From UMGS1590 sp900552455 (GTDB lineage: Bacteria > Bacillota > Peptococcia > Peptococcales > Peptococcaceae), in NCBI GenBank assembly GCA_963931105.1, contig OZ007004.1, positions 1,364,001 through 1,428,000 of the forward strand: DNA of 64,000 bases. The letters are read 5' to 3'. The notes below the pieces were generated by a model. It ran no database searches and was not told the origin of the DNA. It saw nothing but the letters and a program-made list of their open reading frames with translations. The position numbers were made by a program, and so were the translations under genes. Position 1 is the stretch's first letter; each line of letters starts with the position of its first letter. Shown one piece after another: positions 1 to 7,028 of this stretch.

Positions 1-342
1 GATAAAGAGCGCCGCGAAACAGAGAAAGAGGATGAGATTGCGCTTGTTCGCTGCTTCTTTTAAGAGCGCGCTGTGGCGCTTGCGGCTGGCGAGCTCGGCG
101 TTGAGTGCAGCGAGCTCTTCTGCCAGCGCGTCGGCGCGCCAGTTTTTTTCTTCGATGCCCAAGAGCGTGCTCACGGAAACGCCGAGCAGATCGGAAAGCT
201 GGATCAGCATATCCGCATCGGGCACTGAGGTGCCGCGCTCCCATTTCGAGATCGTCTGGCGCACGACGTTCAGCCGCACAGCGAGCTCTTCCTGGCTCCA
301 GCCTTTTTGCTTGCGGTATTTTTGGATGTTGTCACTGAGCAT
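1..342 (-). CDS. XRE-family transcriptional regulator, partial (runs off left edge)
   Basis: The start is the ATG at 342-340, preceded on the minus strand by a GGAGTT ribosome site. The visible 114 residues begin with a classic helix-turn-helix of about 55 residues (SQEELAVRLNVVRQTISKWE is the recognition region), followed by an acidic/alanine-rich linker that looks coiled. A hydrophobic stretch (NLILFLCFAALFI) is cut by the window edge. This layout, an XRE domain followed by a membrane anchor, is common in Bacillota regulators; the membrane part is inferred from only about 13 residues. The target is unknown. Confidence 0.85.
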   Translation of the reverse strand, partial: MLSDNIQKYRKQKGWSQEELAVRLNVVRQTISKWERGTSVPDADMLIQLSDLLGVSVSTLLGIEEKNWRADALAEELAALNAELASRKRHSALLKEAANKRNLILFLCFAALFI

Positions 343-470
343 TGGGATTCAACTCCTTGCGAATATTTGTGCTCCGGAACTGTGTTCAGTATACGAAAAG
401 CCGGTGCGAATGGCAAGCAACGTAAAATAACATCGACAGAAATGGCGGCACAGCGCGGCTTTGCGGGCAG

Positions 471-503
471 AAGAAAACGCTGGCGAATGATTCGCCAGCG
501 TTT
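471..503 (-). terminator. Rho-independent terminator of the GrpB-family gene
   Basis: A perfect 13-bp inverted repeat (476-488 with 490-502, one-base centre) is followed on the minus strand by TTTTCTTCT. It lies just past the stop codon of the GrpB-family gene. Confidence 0.8.
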
Positions 504-508
504 GGGAT

Positions 509-1081
509 TTATTGTATGGAAGTTAGCGGCAGAGCGGAAATGTGCGCCAGGATCTCCTGCACGACAGCTGTCTTGGCGTCGGCGTAATCCTGAACGTACG
601 TCCATTTCTGCGCGGCGAGCCGGCGCTTTTCTGCGGCGTAGCGTTCGCGGTCAGCGGCATGGCTGCGCAGATGGTCGCGGAAGGCCAGCATGCGCTGTGC
701 TTCGTCGCAGCCCTGACTGAACACGTGGAGATTGACAGTGGGCGACTGGCCTTTGAACATGCGGTGCTCATACCAATCCGGTTCGCGCACGCGCAGCGTG
801 TAACCAGCTGCTTCGAGCGCTGGCGCGTAGCGCTCTTCGCTCGCGGCGTCATCGACGAGCAGGAGGATATCGATGATCGGCTTGGCGCAGAGCCCAGGCA
901 CAGAGGTGGAGCCGACATGTTCAATACGCACCGACTGTCCCGCGAGGGCGCGAGCGATCTTGACGTGTTCCTGCGCGTAAAGCGCGGACCAGTGTGGATC
1001 ATAATCGCAGAGGACGATTGTGTCTTTTGGCGTTTCCGGCGCTCCAATGGTGACGGTTTTGAGATAATCATGATCGGGCAT
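509..1081 (-). CDS. GrpB-like nucleotidyltransferase-family protein (UPF0157)
   Basis: A 190-residue protein with the GrpB/UPF0157 signature: VRIEHVGSTSVPGL, then KPIIDILLLVD, then a NLHVF segment. The family has a nucleotidyltransferase-like fold; its reactions are mostly uncharacterised, and the CoaE-linked copy in some bacteria is an appended domain. I chose the ATG at 1081-1079 over an upstream in-frame start because AGGAAGTG lies at normal distance and the upstream residues are unlike the family. The ribosome site sits inside a 10-bp inverted repeat (1082-1111). Single-gene unit with its own terminator. Confidence 0.85.
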   Translation of the reverse strand: MPDHDYLKTVTIGAPETPKDTIVLCDYDPHWSALYAQEHVKIARALAGQSVRIEHVGSTSVPGLCAKPIIDILLLVDDAASEERYAPALEAAGYTLRVREPDWYEHRMFKGQSPTVNLHVFSQGCDEAQRMLAFRDHLRSHAADRERYAAEKRRLAAQKWTYVQDYADAKTAVVQEILAHISALPLTSIQ

Positions 1082-1117
1082 AAGAGCACTTCCTTTTATA
1101 AAAGTGCTCTTATTATA
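1082..1117 (-). promoter_or_regulatory. Extended -10 promoter with palindrome spanning the GrpB gene ribosome site
   Basis: On the minus strand an extended -10 (TGCTATAAT, TATAAT at 1117-1112) would start transcription within or just before a perfect inverted repeat. The arms are 1082-1091 and 1102-1111 with a 10-nt loop. The loop and right arm contain the AGG of the ribosome site, and the ATG follows directly. It may be a repressor site or an RNA hairpin limiting initiation. Confidence 0.5.
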
Positions 1118-1128
1118 GCAGAAAATGC

Positions 1129-1263
1129 TCAAAGCTGGTAGTCGTAGATGAAAAAGGTCATTTCGACGCGATCGCCGTCGATGTTCAGCGTTTGCGAGCG
1201 CTCGGCGCGGCGGGTGAGGCCGAGGTGCTCATAAAATTGCCAGTTGCAGCTGGTGCGGACGCA
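1129..1263 (-). pseudogene. C-terminal remnant of a GNAT-type N-acetyltransferase
   Basis: The minus strand reads about 44 codons ending in TGA at 1131-1129. The sequence RTSCNWQFYEHLGLTRRAER is the usual end of a GNAT fold (strand, then FYEHLGF helix), followed by a short final strand ending YDYQL. There is no start codon or acetyl-CoA-binding P-loop upstream; an in-frame stop occurs about 30 bases beyond the recognisable part. I read it as the tail of a gene destroyed by a deletion. Confidence 0.55.
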
Positions 1264-1603
1264 AAATGTGAAGCGCCTGTACGACGCAGCTTACGGCGCG
1301 ATGCTGCCGGTCGCGGCGCTTTACGAGGGACGCTTCGACGATTACACAGCGGTGACGGTGGCGCTACCAGTGGTCCATCAGCAGGAGGGATTGCACGCAC
1401 AGTCGGCAGGCACTTATCTCCGCGCGTATCACCAGGGAGATTGGTCAGAGCTGCCTGCGCGTTATCAGGAAATTCTCGCCTTTGCCGCGCGGGAAAACCT
1501 GGAATTATACGGCTACGCTTACGAAACAGGGCTCAATGATGCTGTCGCGAAATCCATGGCAGACAGCATCACCGAGATCCTGATCCCGGTGCGGCACAAA
1601 TAA
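1244..1603 (+). pseudogene. Effector-binding (GyrI-like) domain remnant of a MerR-type regulator
   Basis: About 119 codons match the C-terminal ligand-binding half of MerR/BmrR-type multidrug regulators: an LPV segment, then AGTYLRAYHQGDW, YQEILAFAARENLELYG and a final EILIPV strand. The winged-helix DNA-binding half, about 120 residues, is missing. An in-frame stop lies at 1232 and the upstream DNA is the GNAT remnant in the opposite direction. It has no ribosome site and could start only at a TTG. A free-standing GyrI-like protein is possible but less likely. Confidence 0.55.
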
Positions 1604-1604
1604 A

Positions 1605-1632
1605 TAGCAGCCCCGATTTTTTGGGGCTGTTC
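1605..1632 (+). terminator. Rho-independent terminator
   Basis: CAGCCCC at 1608-1614 pairs with GGGGCTG at 1623-1629. The loop is AT-rich and the T tract after the stem is only short. It directly follows the TAA of the MerR remnant. Confidence 0.6.
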
Positions 1633-1633
1633 G

Positions 1634-1825
1634 TCATTGTGGTGAGAAAAGGACGTCGACGGTTGTTTCCAGCTCGCGCGCGAGAGCGAAGGCGAGCGCC
1701 AGCGTGGGATCGTATTTGTTGTTTTCGATGGCGTTGATCGTCTGGCGTGAGACGCCGCAGCGCTTCGCCAGTTCCTGCTGCGAAAATCCGAGGGCTTTGC
1801 GTCTGTCGTGGATGCTGTTTTCCAT
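1634..1825 (-). CDS. Small XRE-family regulator (YgzD/YozG type)
   Basis: A 63-residue protein that is almost entirely one helix-turn-helix: RKALGFSQQELAKRCGVSRQ is the core, followed by TINAIENNKYDP and a short C-terminal helix. Such mini-regulators usually sit next to a small membrane protein and repress their shared operon. Here the ATG lies two bases after the stop of the membrane-protein gene (TGAGATG), so the two are translationally coupled. Two 18-bp palindromes upstream of the operon are its probable sites. Confidence 0.88.
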   Translation of the reverse strand: MENSIHDRRKALGFSQQELAKRCGVSRQTINAIENNKYDPTLALAFALARELETTVDVLFSPQ

Positions 1826-1826
1826 C

Positions 1827-2117
1827 TCAGCCGCCCAGCTTTCGTTTGTAGTAGAAGAGGCAGCAGAAATAAATGATCGCCGTTGCGCCGAGCTGAGAGA
1901 ATGGCGCGGAGATCTCCTCTGGCGCGACAAACATTTTGACGACGTTCAAGATCATCACGCCGACGGTGCCGATGAGGGTAAACGTGCTCGCTTTCCAGAC
2001 CATCAGCTGTCGCCGTTCGTCGCCGCTTTTCACCAACGAGACGACCATCGCGATGTCGAGCACGATGAGCAGCACAACAAAACCGAGAAACAAGGCGATA
2101 ATAATGTTGTCCATCAT
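1827..2117 (-). CDS. Small three-helix membrane protein paired with an XRE regulator
   Basis: A 96-residue protein with three hydrophobic segments (IIIALFLGFVVLLIVLDIAM; STFTLIGTVGVMILNVV; GATAIIYFCCLFYY). It matches the general plan of small membrane proteins linked to YgzD-type regulators, whose function is not established. I chose the ATG at 2117-2115, seven to eight bases after AAGGGG. An in-frame GTG overlaps that ribosome site and is unlikely to be the start. It is first in a two-gene operon with the XRE gene. Confidence 0.7.
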   Translation of the reverse strand: MMDNIIIALFLGFVVLLIVLDIAMVVSLVKSGDERRQLMVWKASTFTLIGTVGVMILNVVKMFVAPEEISAPFSQLGATAIIYFCCLFYYKRKLGG

Positions 2118-2143
2118 GAGAGGCACCCCTTTCTGAGGATGAG

Positions 2144-2207
2144 TGTCAAATTCTTTTTACATGTTTAGCATAGCATCGCACGCGCCATGTGTCAAGAACT
2201 TTTGACA
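2144..2207 (-). promoter_or_regulatory. Strong promoter with two operator-like palindromes for the membrane-protein/XRE operon
   Basis: Minus-strand -35 TTGACA (2195-2190), 17-bp spacer, -10 TATGCT (2172-2167). The -35 is one half of TGTCAA-N6-TTGACA (2190-2207). A related site, TGTCAA-N6-TTTACA, lies at 2144-2161. The two sites flank the promoter core and fit autorepression by the operon's own small XRE protein; binding is inferred. Confidence 0.7.
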
Positions 2208-2214
2208 TCCTGTG

Positions 2215-2242
2215 CAAAAAAAACAGACGCCGCAGCGTCTGT
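2215..2242 (-). terminator. Terminator of the sirtuin/transporter operon
   Basis: An 8-bp perfect stem (2223-2230 with 2235-2242) is followed on the minus strand by eight T residues. It lies 15 bases past the sirtuin stop codon. Confidence 0.9.
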
Positions 2243-2257
2243 AATATATGAAGGAAA

Positions 2258-3100
2258 CTACTCCGCCAGCGCCTGCAGCACGTCGTTGATATCGGCACTG
2301 ATGCAGATGGACTGGTCGGCGATGGATGGCGGGCAGACGGCGTCGTTCAGCGTGACGCAGGCGTAGATGAAGGCGGGATCCTGTGCGGTGAGCTGCCAGA
2401 ACGGAAATTTGATGATGCCCGGCGTATTGCCGCCGACGCCGAGCTCGAGCAAGAGCAGATTTGCATCGCGATGCTGACGGATAAATTCCTGGTAACGATT
2501 CATGGCGCGGCGCCAGCCTTCGTCCTCGACGAAGGTGTCGTCGAAACGCATGTTCTGCGTCATTGGTGCGCCGCAGACGGGGCAGCGCGGCACGAGCGCG
2601 CTTGGGATGCGCATGTTTTTTTGCTCGGCAGCCATGCGGCGGACGATCGCTTCATTGTCGTAGGTTTTTTTGCAGCAGGGAACGCTGCACTGGAACAGGC
2701 CGAAATCGCCCTGGGTGTAGAAGAGCCGCGTTTTGTCAAAACCTGTGCGCTGAAAGCAGTGGTCCACATTGGTGGTGATGATGAAATAATCCTTGTCGGC
2801 GACGAGATTTTTCAGCACGTCGTAGGTGGCGTTCGGGATGTCACCGTAGCGATCGAGCATGAAGTGACGGCTCCAGAAGGCCCATTTTTCTTCGAGGCTG
2901 TCGAACTGGTGGAAGCCGGCGCTGTAGAGATCGGTGAAGCCATATTTGGCGATGAAATCCGCGAAATTATCGGTGAAGCGCGGGCCGGTCATGATGAGCC
3001 CGGCTGCCGCGGAAAGTCCGGCGCCGGCACCGATGAGCACGGCGTCGGCGTCGTCGAGGGCTTTGCGCAGCTGGGCGATCTTGTCGGTGAGTGATGTCAT
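2258..3100 (-). CDS. Class M sirtuin (SirTM-type protein ADP-ribosyltransferase)
   Basis: A 280-residue Sir2-fold protein. It opens with the NAD-binding GAGAGLSAAAGL (residues 24-35), then the class M hallmark RFTDNFADFIAKYGF and the TTNVDHCF segment. Where ordinary sirtuins have the catalytic His (LHG) this protein has Gln130 (YTQG), with Asn111 19 residues earlier. Class M sirtuins studied in staphylococci and streptococci share this pair and act as ADP-ribosyltransferases rather than deacylases. Zinc ligands are probably Cys138, Cys142/143 and the RCPVCG pair. The ATG overlaps the upstream ATPase stop codon (ATGA). The usual macrodomain, GcvH-L and LplA2 partners are absent from the window. 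Confidence 0.88.
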   Translation of the reverse strand: MTSLTDKIAQLRKALDDADAVLIGAGAGLSAAAGLIMTGPRFTDNFADFIAKYGFTDLYSAGFHQFDSLEEKWAFWSRHFMLDRYGDIPNATYDVLKNLVADKDYFIITTNVDHCFQRTGFDKTRLFYTQGDFGLFQCSVPCCKKTYDNEAIVRRMAAEQKNMRIPSALVPRCPVCGAPMTQNMRFDDTFVEDEGWRRAMNRYQEFIRQHRDANLLLLELGVGGNTPGIIKFPFWQLTAQDPAFIYACVTLNDAVCPPSIADQSICISADINDVLQALAE

Positions 3101-3909
3101 GTGTGATCTTCCTTTCCTGTGAAAGCGGCGCCGCTGTACGGGCAATCGGCGAGACGATCGTCAGGCAGATGGCAGGCGTGGCGCTCGCCGGCGACGAGCT
3201 GGCGCACAAAATCTGTGGCTGGCGCGCGCAGAATCTCTTCCGGTGTGGCGTATTGCTGGATCTCGCCGTTCGCCATGACGAGGACGCGCGTGCCCAGACG
3301 CAAGGCTTCCGCGATGTCGTGGGTGACAAAGAGCACGGTGATGCCGGTTTCGCAGTGGATGCGGGCGATCTCCTGCTGCAAACTGGCGCGGGTGATCTCG
3401 TCGACGGCGCCGAAGGGCTCGTCCATGAGCAGGATCTCTGGCGACGCGGCGAGCGCCCGCGCGATGCCGACGCGCTGCTGCTGACCGCCGGAAAGCTCGG
3501 CGGGATAGCGCTGGAGCAATTCCTCGTCGAGCCCGACGATCGCGAGCCATTTGGCGACGGCGGCTTTGGTGCGTGCTTTGTCTTTTTTATTGAGCAGATT
3601 TGGCACGTAGGCGATGTTCTCTGCGACGGTCATGTGCGGAAAGAGCACGCTGCCCTGGATGGCGTAGCCAATGTTGCGGCGCAGCTGGATGAGATCCATT
3701 TCGCGAATGTCGCGTCCCATCACGCGGATCGTGCCGGCGTCTGGCGTGAGCAGGCCGTTGACCATTTTCAGCACCGTGGTCTTGCCGCCGCCGGAGGCGC
3801 CGACGATGGTCACAAAATCGCCCGGCGCGACGGCGAGGGAAAAATCGCTGAGCACGGTTTTTTCGCCGTAGGATTTGCGCACGTGTTCAAATTCAATGAT
3901 CGGTTCCAT
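3097..3909 (-). CDS. ABC transporter ATPase, quaternary-amine/ergothioneine type
   Basis: A 270-residue importer ATPase of the OpuCA/EgtUA/OsmV group. Walker A is GASGGGKTT, the Q-loop is YAIQGSVLFPHMTV, the signature is LSGGQQQR, Walker B is ILLMDEP and the H-loop is VTHD. The C-terminal CBS domains of OpuCA are lacking; the protein ends soon after a QLVAGERHACHLPDD segment. It sits 13 bases after the fused permease/substrate-binding gene, which supplies the other two components, and its stop overlaps the sirtuin start. Confidence 0.9.
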   Translation of the reverse strand: MEPIIEFEHVRKSYGEKTVLSDFSLAVAPGDFVTIVGASGGGKTTVLKMVNGLLTPDAGTIRVMGRDIREMDLIQLRRNIGYAIQGSVLFPHMTVAENIAYVPNLLNKKDKARTKAAVAKWLAIVGLDEELLQRYPAELSGGQQQRVGIARALAASPEILLMDEPFGAVDEITRASLQQEIARIHCETGITVLFVTHDIAEALRLGTRVLVMANGEIQQYATPEEILRAPATDFVRQLVAGERHACHLPDDRLADCPYSGAAFTGKEDHT

Positions 3910-3922
3910 GAGATCCTCCTTA

Positions 3923-5455
3923 TTATATCAGATCGCGGTCGCGCAGGAAATCCTCGGCGACTTCGCGCGGTTCCTGGCCATCGGTTTCAACGGCGTGGTT
4001 CATTTCTGCCATATCCTGATCGCTGATCGTGCCGGCGAGTTTTTCCAGCTCGTCGCGGAGCTCGGGATGCGCATCTAGCACATCATTGCGCACAACGTTG
4101 CCGCAGAGATAGGAGGGGAAGAAATTGAGATCGTCTTCCAGCACGACCACATCTGGCGACGAAAGCTGGCCGTCGGTGGTGAAAACGACTGTGGCGTCGA
4201 TCTGTCCCTGCGAAAGCGCCTGATATTTGAGCCCGATGTCCAGATCCATCGTCTGTCCGAAGTGCATGTCGTAGGCCTGACAGACGGCGTTGTAGCCGTC
4301 TTCGCGCTCAAAATAATCGTACTCAGCGCCGAAAGTGAGGGCTTCTGCAACCGCTGCAAGATCAGAGGTGGTGACGAGATCGTATTGCTCAGCGATGCTG
4401 CGGTTTACAGCGAGACGATAGGTGTTGTTGAAACCGTACATGCCGATCCAGCGCATGTCGTAATCGTCGGCGTATGCCTGTTCGAGATCGCTGAACCTGT
4501 CTTCGCTGTAGACGCTCGTTTCTTTTAGCACAGTGTTCCAGCCAGTGCCAGTGTATTCCGGATAAAGATCAAAGTCGCCATTTTCCATGCCGGGCATGAT
4601 GTTCGATGTGCCGCCGCCCACGCCTTGGGTGAGCGCGACGGTGAGATCGGTGTCCTGCTCAACGAGGATGTCGAGCATTTCGCCGAGGATGTATTGCTCC
4701 GTCATCGGTTTGGTGGCGATGTGGATGGTGTCGCCGCGCTGGCCAGAGTAGAGCGCCGTGCCGCCGACAGCGACGATCAGCACGAGGGCGACGAGCGCGT
4801 ACATGCGTTTTCCGCGGCGCTGCGCGTGACGCTTTTGCAGTCGTCGCTCAAGCAGACCGAGCAGCCCGTCGACGACGAGCGCCAGGACAGCGATGAGCAG
4901 ACTGCCGCAGAGCGTCATGGCGGCGTTGTTCGTGGTGATGCCGCGATAGATCCCGACGCCGAGTCCCCCTGCGCCGATGAACGACGCGATACCGGCGAGG
5001 GCGATCGTCATCGTCACCATGCTGCGAATGCCGGAGAGAATGACAGGCATCGCCAGCGGCAGCTTGATCTTGACGAGCACCTGCGCCGGCGTGCTGCCCA
5101 TGCCGGTGGCTGCTTCCAGGATCGCCGGATCGACGCCGGTGATGCCTGTGTGCGTGTTGCGCACCATCGGCAGGAGGGCGTAGATCGTCAGCGCGATCAC
5201 CGCTGTGACGTTGCCGACGCCGGAGAAGGGAATGAGAAAACCAAGCATTGAGATCGACGGGATCGTGTAGAGAAAATTGATCACCGCCATCGTTGGCTTG
5301 GCAGCGCGCTGAAATTCGCTGATGAGGATACCGGCAGCGCCACCGATGATGATGGCGATGAGGATCGCCGCCAGGGAGATCGCGATGTGTTCAGCGAGGA
5401 GCTCTGCGAAAAAATCCCAGCGGCTTGTGAAAAGCTGCAGCATTTCTCTGATCAT
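3923..5455 (-). CDS. Fused permease and substrate-binding protein (OpuCB-OpuCC / EgtUBC type)
   Basis: The first ~215 residues are a six-helix ABC permease domain with the coupling motif EAATGMGSTPAQVLVKIKLP. After a further membrane helix (ALVALVLIVAVGGTALY) comes a type II substrate-binding domain (IHIATKPMTEQYILGEML, then DLYPEYTGTGW) reaching the C terminus at 510. Family members import choline, glycine betaine or carnitine, and the same fusion in streptococci (EgtUBC) imports ergothioneine; I cannot tell which ligand applies. The start overlaps the stop of the upstream PNPOx-ferredoxin gene (ATGA). Confidence 0.9.
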   Translation of the reverse strand: MIREMLQLFTSRWDFFAELLAEHIAISLAAILIAIIIGGAAGILISEFQRAAKPTMAVINFLYTIPSISMLGFLIPFSGVGNVTAVIALTIYALLPMVRNTHTGITGVDPAILEAATGMGSTPAQVLVKIKLPLAMPVILSGIRSMVTMTIALAGIASFIGAGGLGVGIYRGITTNNAAMTLCGSLLIAVLALVVDGLLGLLERRLQKRHAQRRGKRMYALVALVLIVAVGGTALYSGQRGDTIHIATKPMTEQYILGEMLDILVEQDTDLTVALTQGVGGGTSNIMPGMENGDFDLYPEYTGTGWNTVLKETSVYSEDRFSDLEQAYADDYDMRWIGMYGFNNTYRLAVNRSIAEQYDLVTTSDLAAVAEALTFGAEYDYFEREDGYNAVCQAYDMHFGQTMDLDIGLKYQALSQGQIDATVVFTTDGQLSSPDVVVLEDDLNFFPSYLCGNVVRNDVLDAHPELRDELEKLAGTISDQDMAEMNHAVETDGQEPREVAEDFLRDRDLI

Positions 5456-6069
5456 GGCTGCTCTCCTAAGCGTTCAATGGCGCCGACTGGGCAGATTTCT
5501 GCGCAGAGTCCGCAATGCAGACAGTGCTCCGGCGCGATGACATATGGCGTGCCTGGCGCGATGCAGCTCTGCGGGCAGGCGCTGGCGCATTTTCCGCAAG
5601 CTACGCAGGCGTCGGTGATGTGAAAGCCTTTCGGCGGAATCTCAGCGCTGCCGAGATGGAAACGCTCGCGGTTGATCGGCTCCTGGCCGAGATCGAAAAA
5701 TTCCACGTCGGCGCTGTCGAGACAAAACGCTTCGAGAATGTAGCGGCGCTCGCCCTTGTAGAGATTGGCGATCGCTGCGTTGGCGTCGAAAATGCGGTCG
5801 ATCCAGTATTTCTGGTCGTCGAGACGTTTCACTGTGCCGGAAATGCGGATCATCTGCCAGTTGTCGTTCATCCCGGTCATCGCGACGCGGCCAGTGGCGC
5901 GCAGCTCGCGGTAGAAATCCTTGCCGCGGGCGGTGCAGAAATAGAGCGTGCCGTTTTCGCAGAGCATGAGGTCGATGATGCGCACCTGTGGCGCACCGTT
6001 TTCGTCCACCGTCGCCATGGACGCGCTTTTTACGTCGAAAAGAATGTTCAGGCAATCTTGTAAAGTCAT
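5452..6069 (-). CDS. PNPOx-fold flavin protein with C-terminal 2[4Fe-4S] ferredoxin domain
   Basis: A 205-residue protein. Residues 1 to ~135 form a pyridoxamine-phosphate-oxidase-like split barrel (SASMATVDENGAPQVRIID, then TLYFCTARGK), a fold that binds FMN or F420. The last 50 residues carry two cluster motifs: Cys155, 158, 161, 165 and Cys183, 186, 189, 193. The fusion suggests a flavin reductase fed by low-potential electrons; the substrate is unknown. Start ATG at 6069 follows AGGAGG. It leads the four-gene operon and is divergent from the HxlR regulator. Confidence 0.88.
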   Translation of the reverse strand: MTLQDCLNILFDVKSASMATVDENGAPQVRIIDLMLCENGTLYFCTARGKDFYRELRATGRVAMTGMNDNWQMIRISGTVKRLDDQKYWIDRIFDANAAIANLYKGERRYILEAFCLDSADVEFFDLGQEPINRERFHLGSAEIPPKGFHITDACVACGKCASACPQSCIAPGTPYVIAPEHCLHCGLCAEICPVGAIERLGEQP

Positions 6070-6154
6070 GAAAAATTCCTCCTGTTTTCTTAGCCGCCTT
6101 GACGGCCCGTCGTTATACTGATACTATAAGGGAGCAACGATCATTTGTGAAGTA

Positions 6155-6190
6155 AGCACAATAAAGTGCTGTAGGTACCAAAAAGTAACC
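6155..6190. promoter_or_regulatory. Operator candidates between the HxlR gene and the divergent operon
   Basis: GGTACC-AAAAA-GTAACC at 6174-6190 is an imperfect dyad of the kind seen beside HxlR/YodB regulators, and AGCAC-N6-GTGCT at 6155-6170 is a second small palindrome. Both lie in the 139-bp divergent intergenic region, close enough to control both directions. TATAGT and TATAAC in the 6116-6129 segment may be -10 elements of the leftward operon. Inferred. Confidence 0.4.
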
Positions 6191-6208
6191 ATTGGGAGAT
6201 GAAGCCTT

Positions 6209-6541
6209 ATGCCAGATAAAGAAAACCTGCCGCCATGTCCAGTGGAGACCACGCTTCTGCTCATCGGCAACAAATGGAAGGTGCTCATTCTGCGCGATCT
6301 GCTGGATGGCACGAAACGCTTCGGCGAGCTCAAACGCTCCATCGGAAGCGTTTCGCAGAAAGTGCTGACGCAGCAGCTGCGCGCCATGGAGAGCGACGGC
6401 CTCGTGCACCGCGAAGTGTACGCCGAAGTGCCGCCGCGCGTCGAGTACAGCCTCACTGAGCTGGGCGAAAGTCTCAAGCCCATTCTCGACGCAATGCTGA
6501 ACTGGGGCATGGATTATAAGGAAAAGAGGACTACAGAATAA
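6209..6541 (+). CDS. HxlR-family transcriptional regulator
   Basis: A 110-residue winged-helix protein: CPVETTLLLIGNKWKVLIL, then GTKRFGELKRSIGSVSQKVLTQQLR and the wing HREVYAEVPPRVEYSLTELG. Cys10 occupies the N-terminal position that is the redox or electrophile sensor in YodB, CatR and HypR of this family. Start ATG at 6209 follows GGGAG. It is transcribed divergently from the PNPOx-ferredoxin/transporter/sirtuin operon, so it is the obvious candidate regulator of it, perhaps responding to thiol stress. The link is inferred. Confidence 0.92.
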   Translation: MPDKENLPPCPVETTLLLIGNKWKVLILRDLLDGTKRFGELKRSIGSVSQKVLTQQLRAMESDGLVHREVYAEVPPRVEYSLTELGESLKPILDAMLNWGMDYKEKRTTE

Positions 6542-6547
6542 ATAAAC

Positions 6548-6597
6548 GCCGAAGGGCGACGCTTTCAACAGTAAAGCGTCGCCCTTCGGCATTGTTG
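6548..6597. terminator. Bidirectional terminator
   Basis: An 18-bp perfect inverted repeat (6548-6565 with 6573-6590) starts seven bases after the HxlR stop codon. It serves the HxlR gene and, in the other direction, the convergent cupin gene. Confidence 0.8.
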
Positions 6598-6610
6598 TGC
6601 GTAAAGATTT

Positions 6611-6970
6611 TTATTCAGCTTTGTTTTCGTAGATGACGCAGGCCAGCATCACCAGATCGCCGTCGCCAGCGTCGCGAATACTGTGGGATGCGCCGTCAGC
6701 CGTGTAGACCACATCGCCAGTGGTCACAGCAACTTCTTTGCCGTAGTCGACAGCGATGCCGTGGCCGCCGAGAATATAGTAGACTTCAAAATTGTCCACG
6801 TGAGCGTGTTCGCCGAGACCAGCGCCTGGCTGGAAGCGGATGACCTTGAAGAGCTTGGCTTCATCTTTGAGAAGCTCTGTTGGCACGAGCGTGGTGAATT
6901 CCAGCACGCCCTGACCGCCGGCGTAGCCTTCGATGTCTTCGCGTGGCAGGTCGTTGTTACGAATGATCAT
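6611..6970 (-). CDS. Cupin-domain protein
   Basis: A 119-residue single-domain cupin. Motif 1 is intact (GEHAHVDNFEVYYILGGHG: two His and the Glu metal ligand) and motif 2 is GDVVYTADGASHSIRD. Such small cupins are metal-binding proteins with enzymatic or sensor roles, so no specific function is assigned. Start ATG at 6970 follows CAGGAGGTG. The -10 TATACT (7005-7000) and the ribosome-site region are joined by an 8-bp inverted repeat (TGGTATAC 6971-6978, GTATACCA 7001-7008). A close paralogue lies directly upstream. Confidence 0.88.
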   Translation of the reverse strand: MIIRNNDLPREDIEGYAGGQGVLEFTTLVPTELLKDEAKLFKVIRFQPGAGLGEHAHVDNFEVYYILGGHGIAVDYGKEVAVTTGDVVYTADGASHSIRDAGDGDLVMLACVIYENKAE

Positions 6971-7028
6971 TGGTATACACCTCCTGAAAATCTTTCTTTA
7001 GTATACCACGTTTGTCGCGTGCGTGCAT

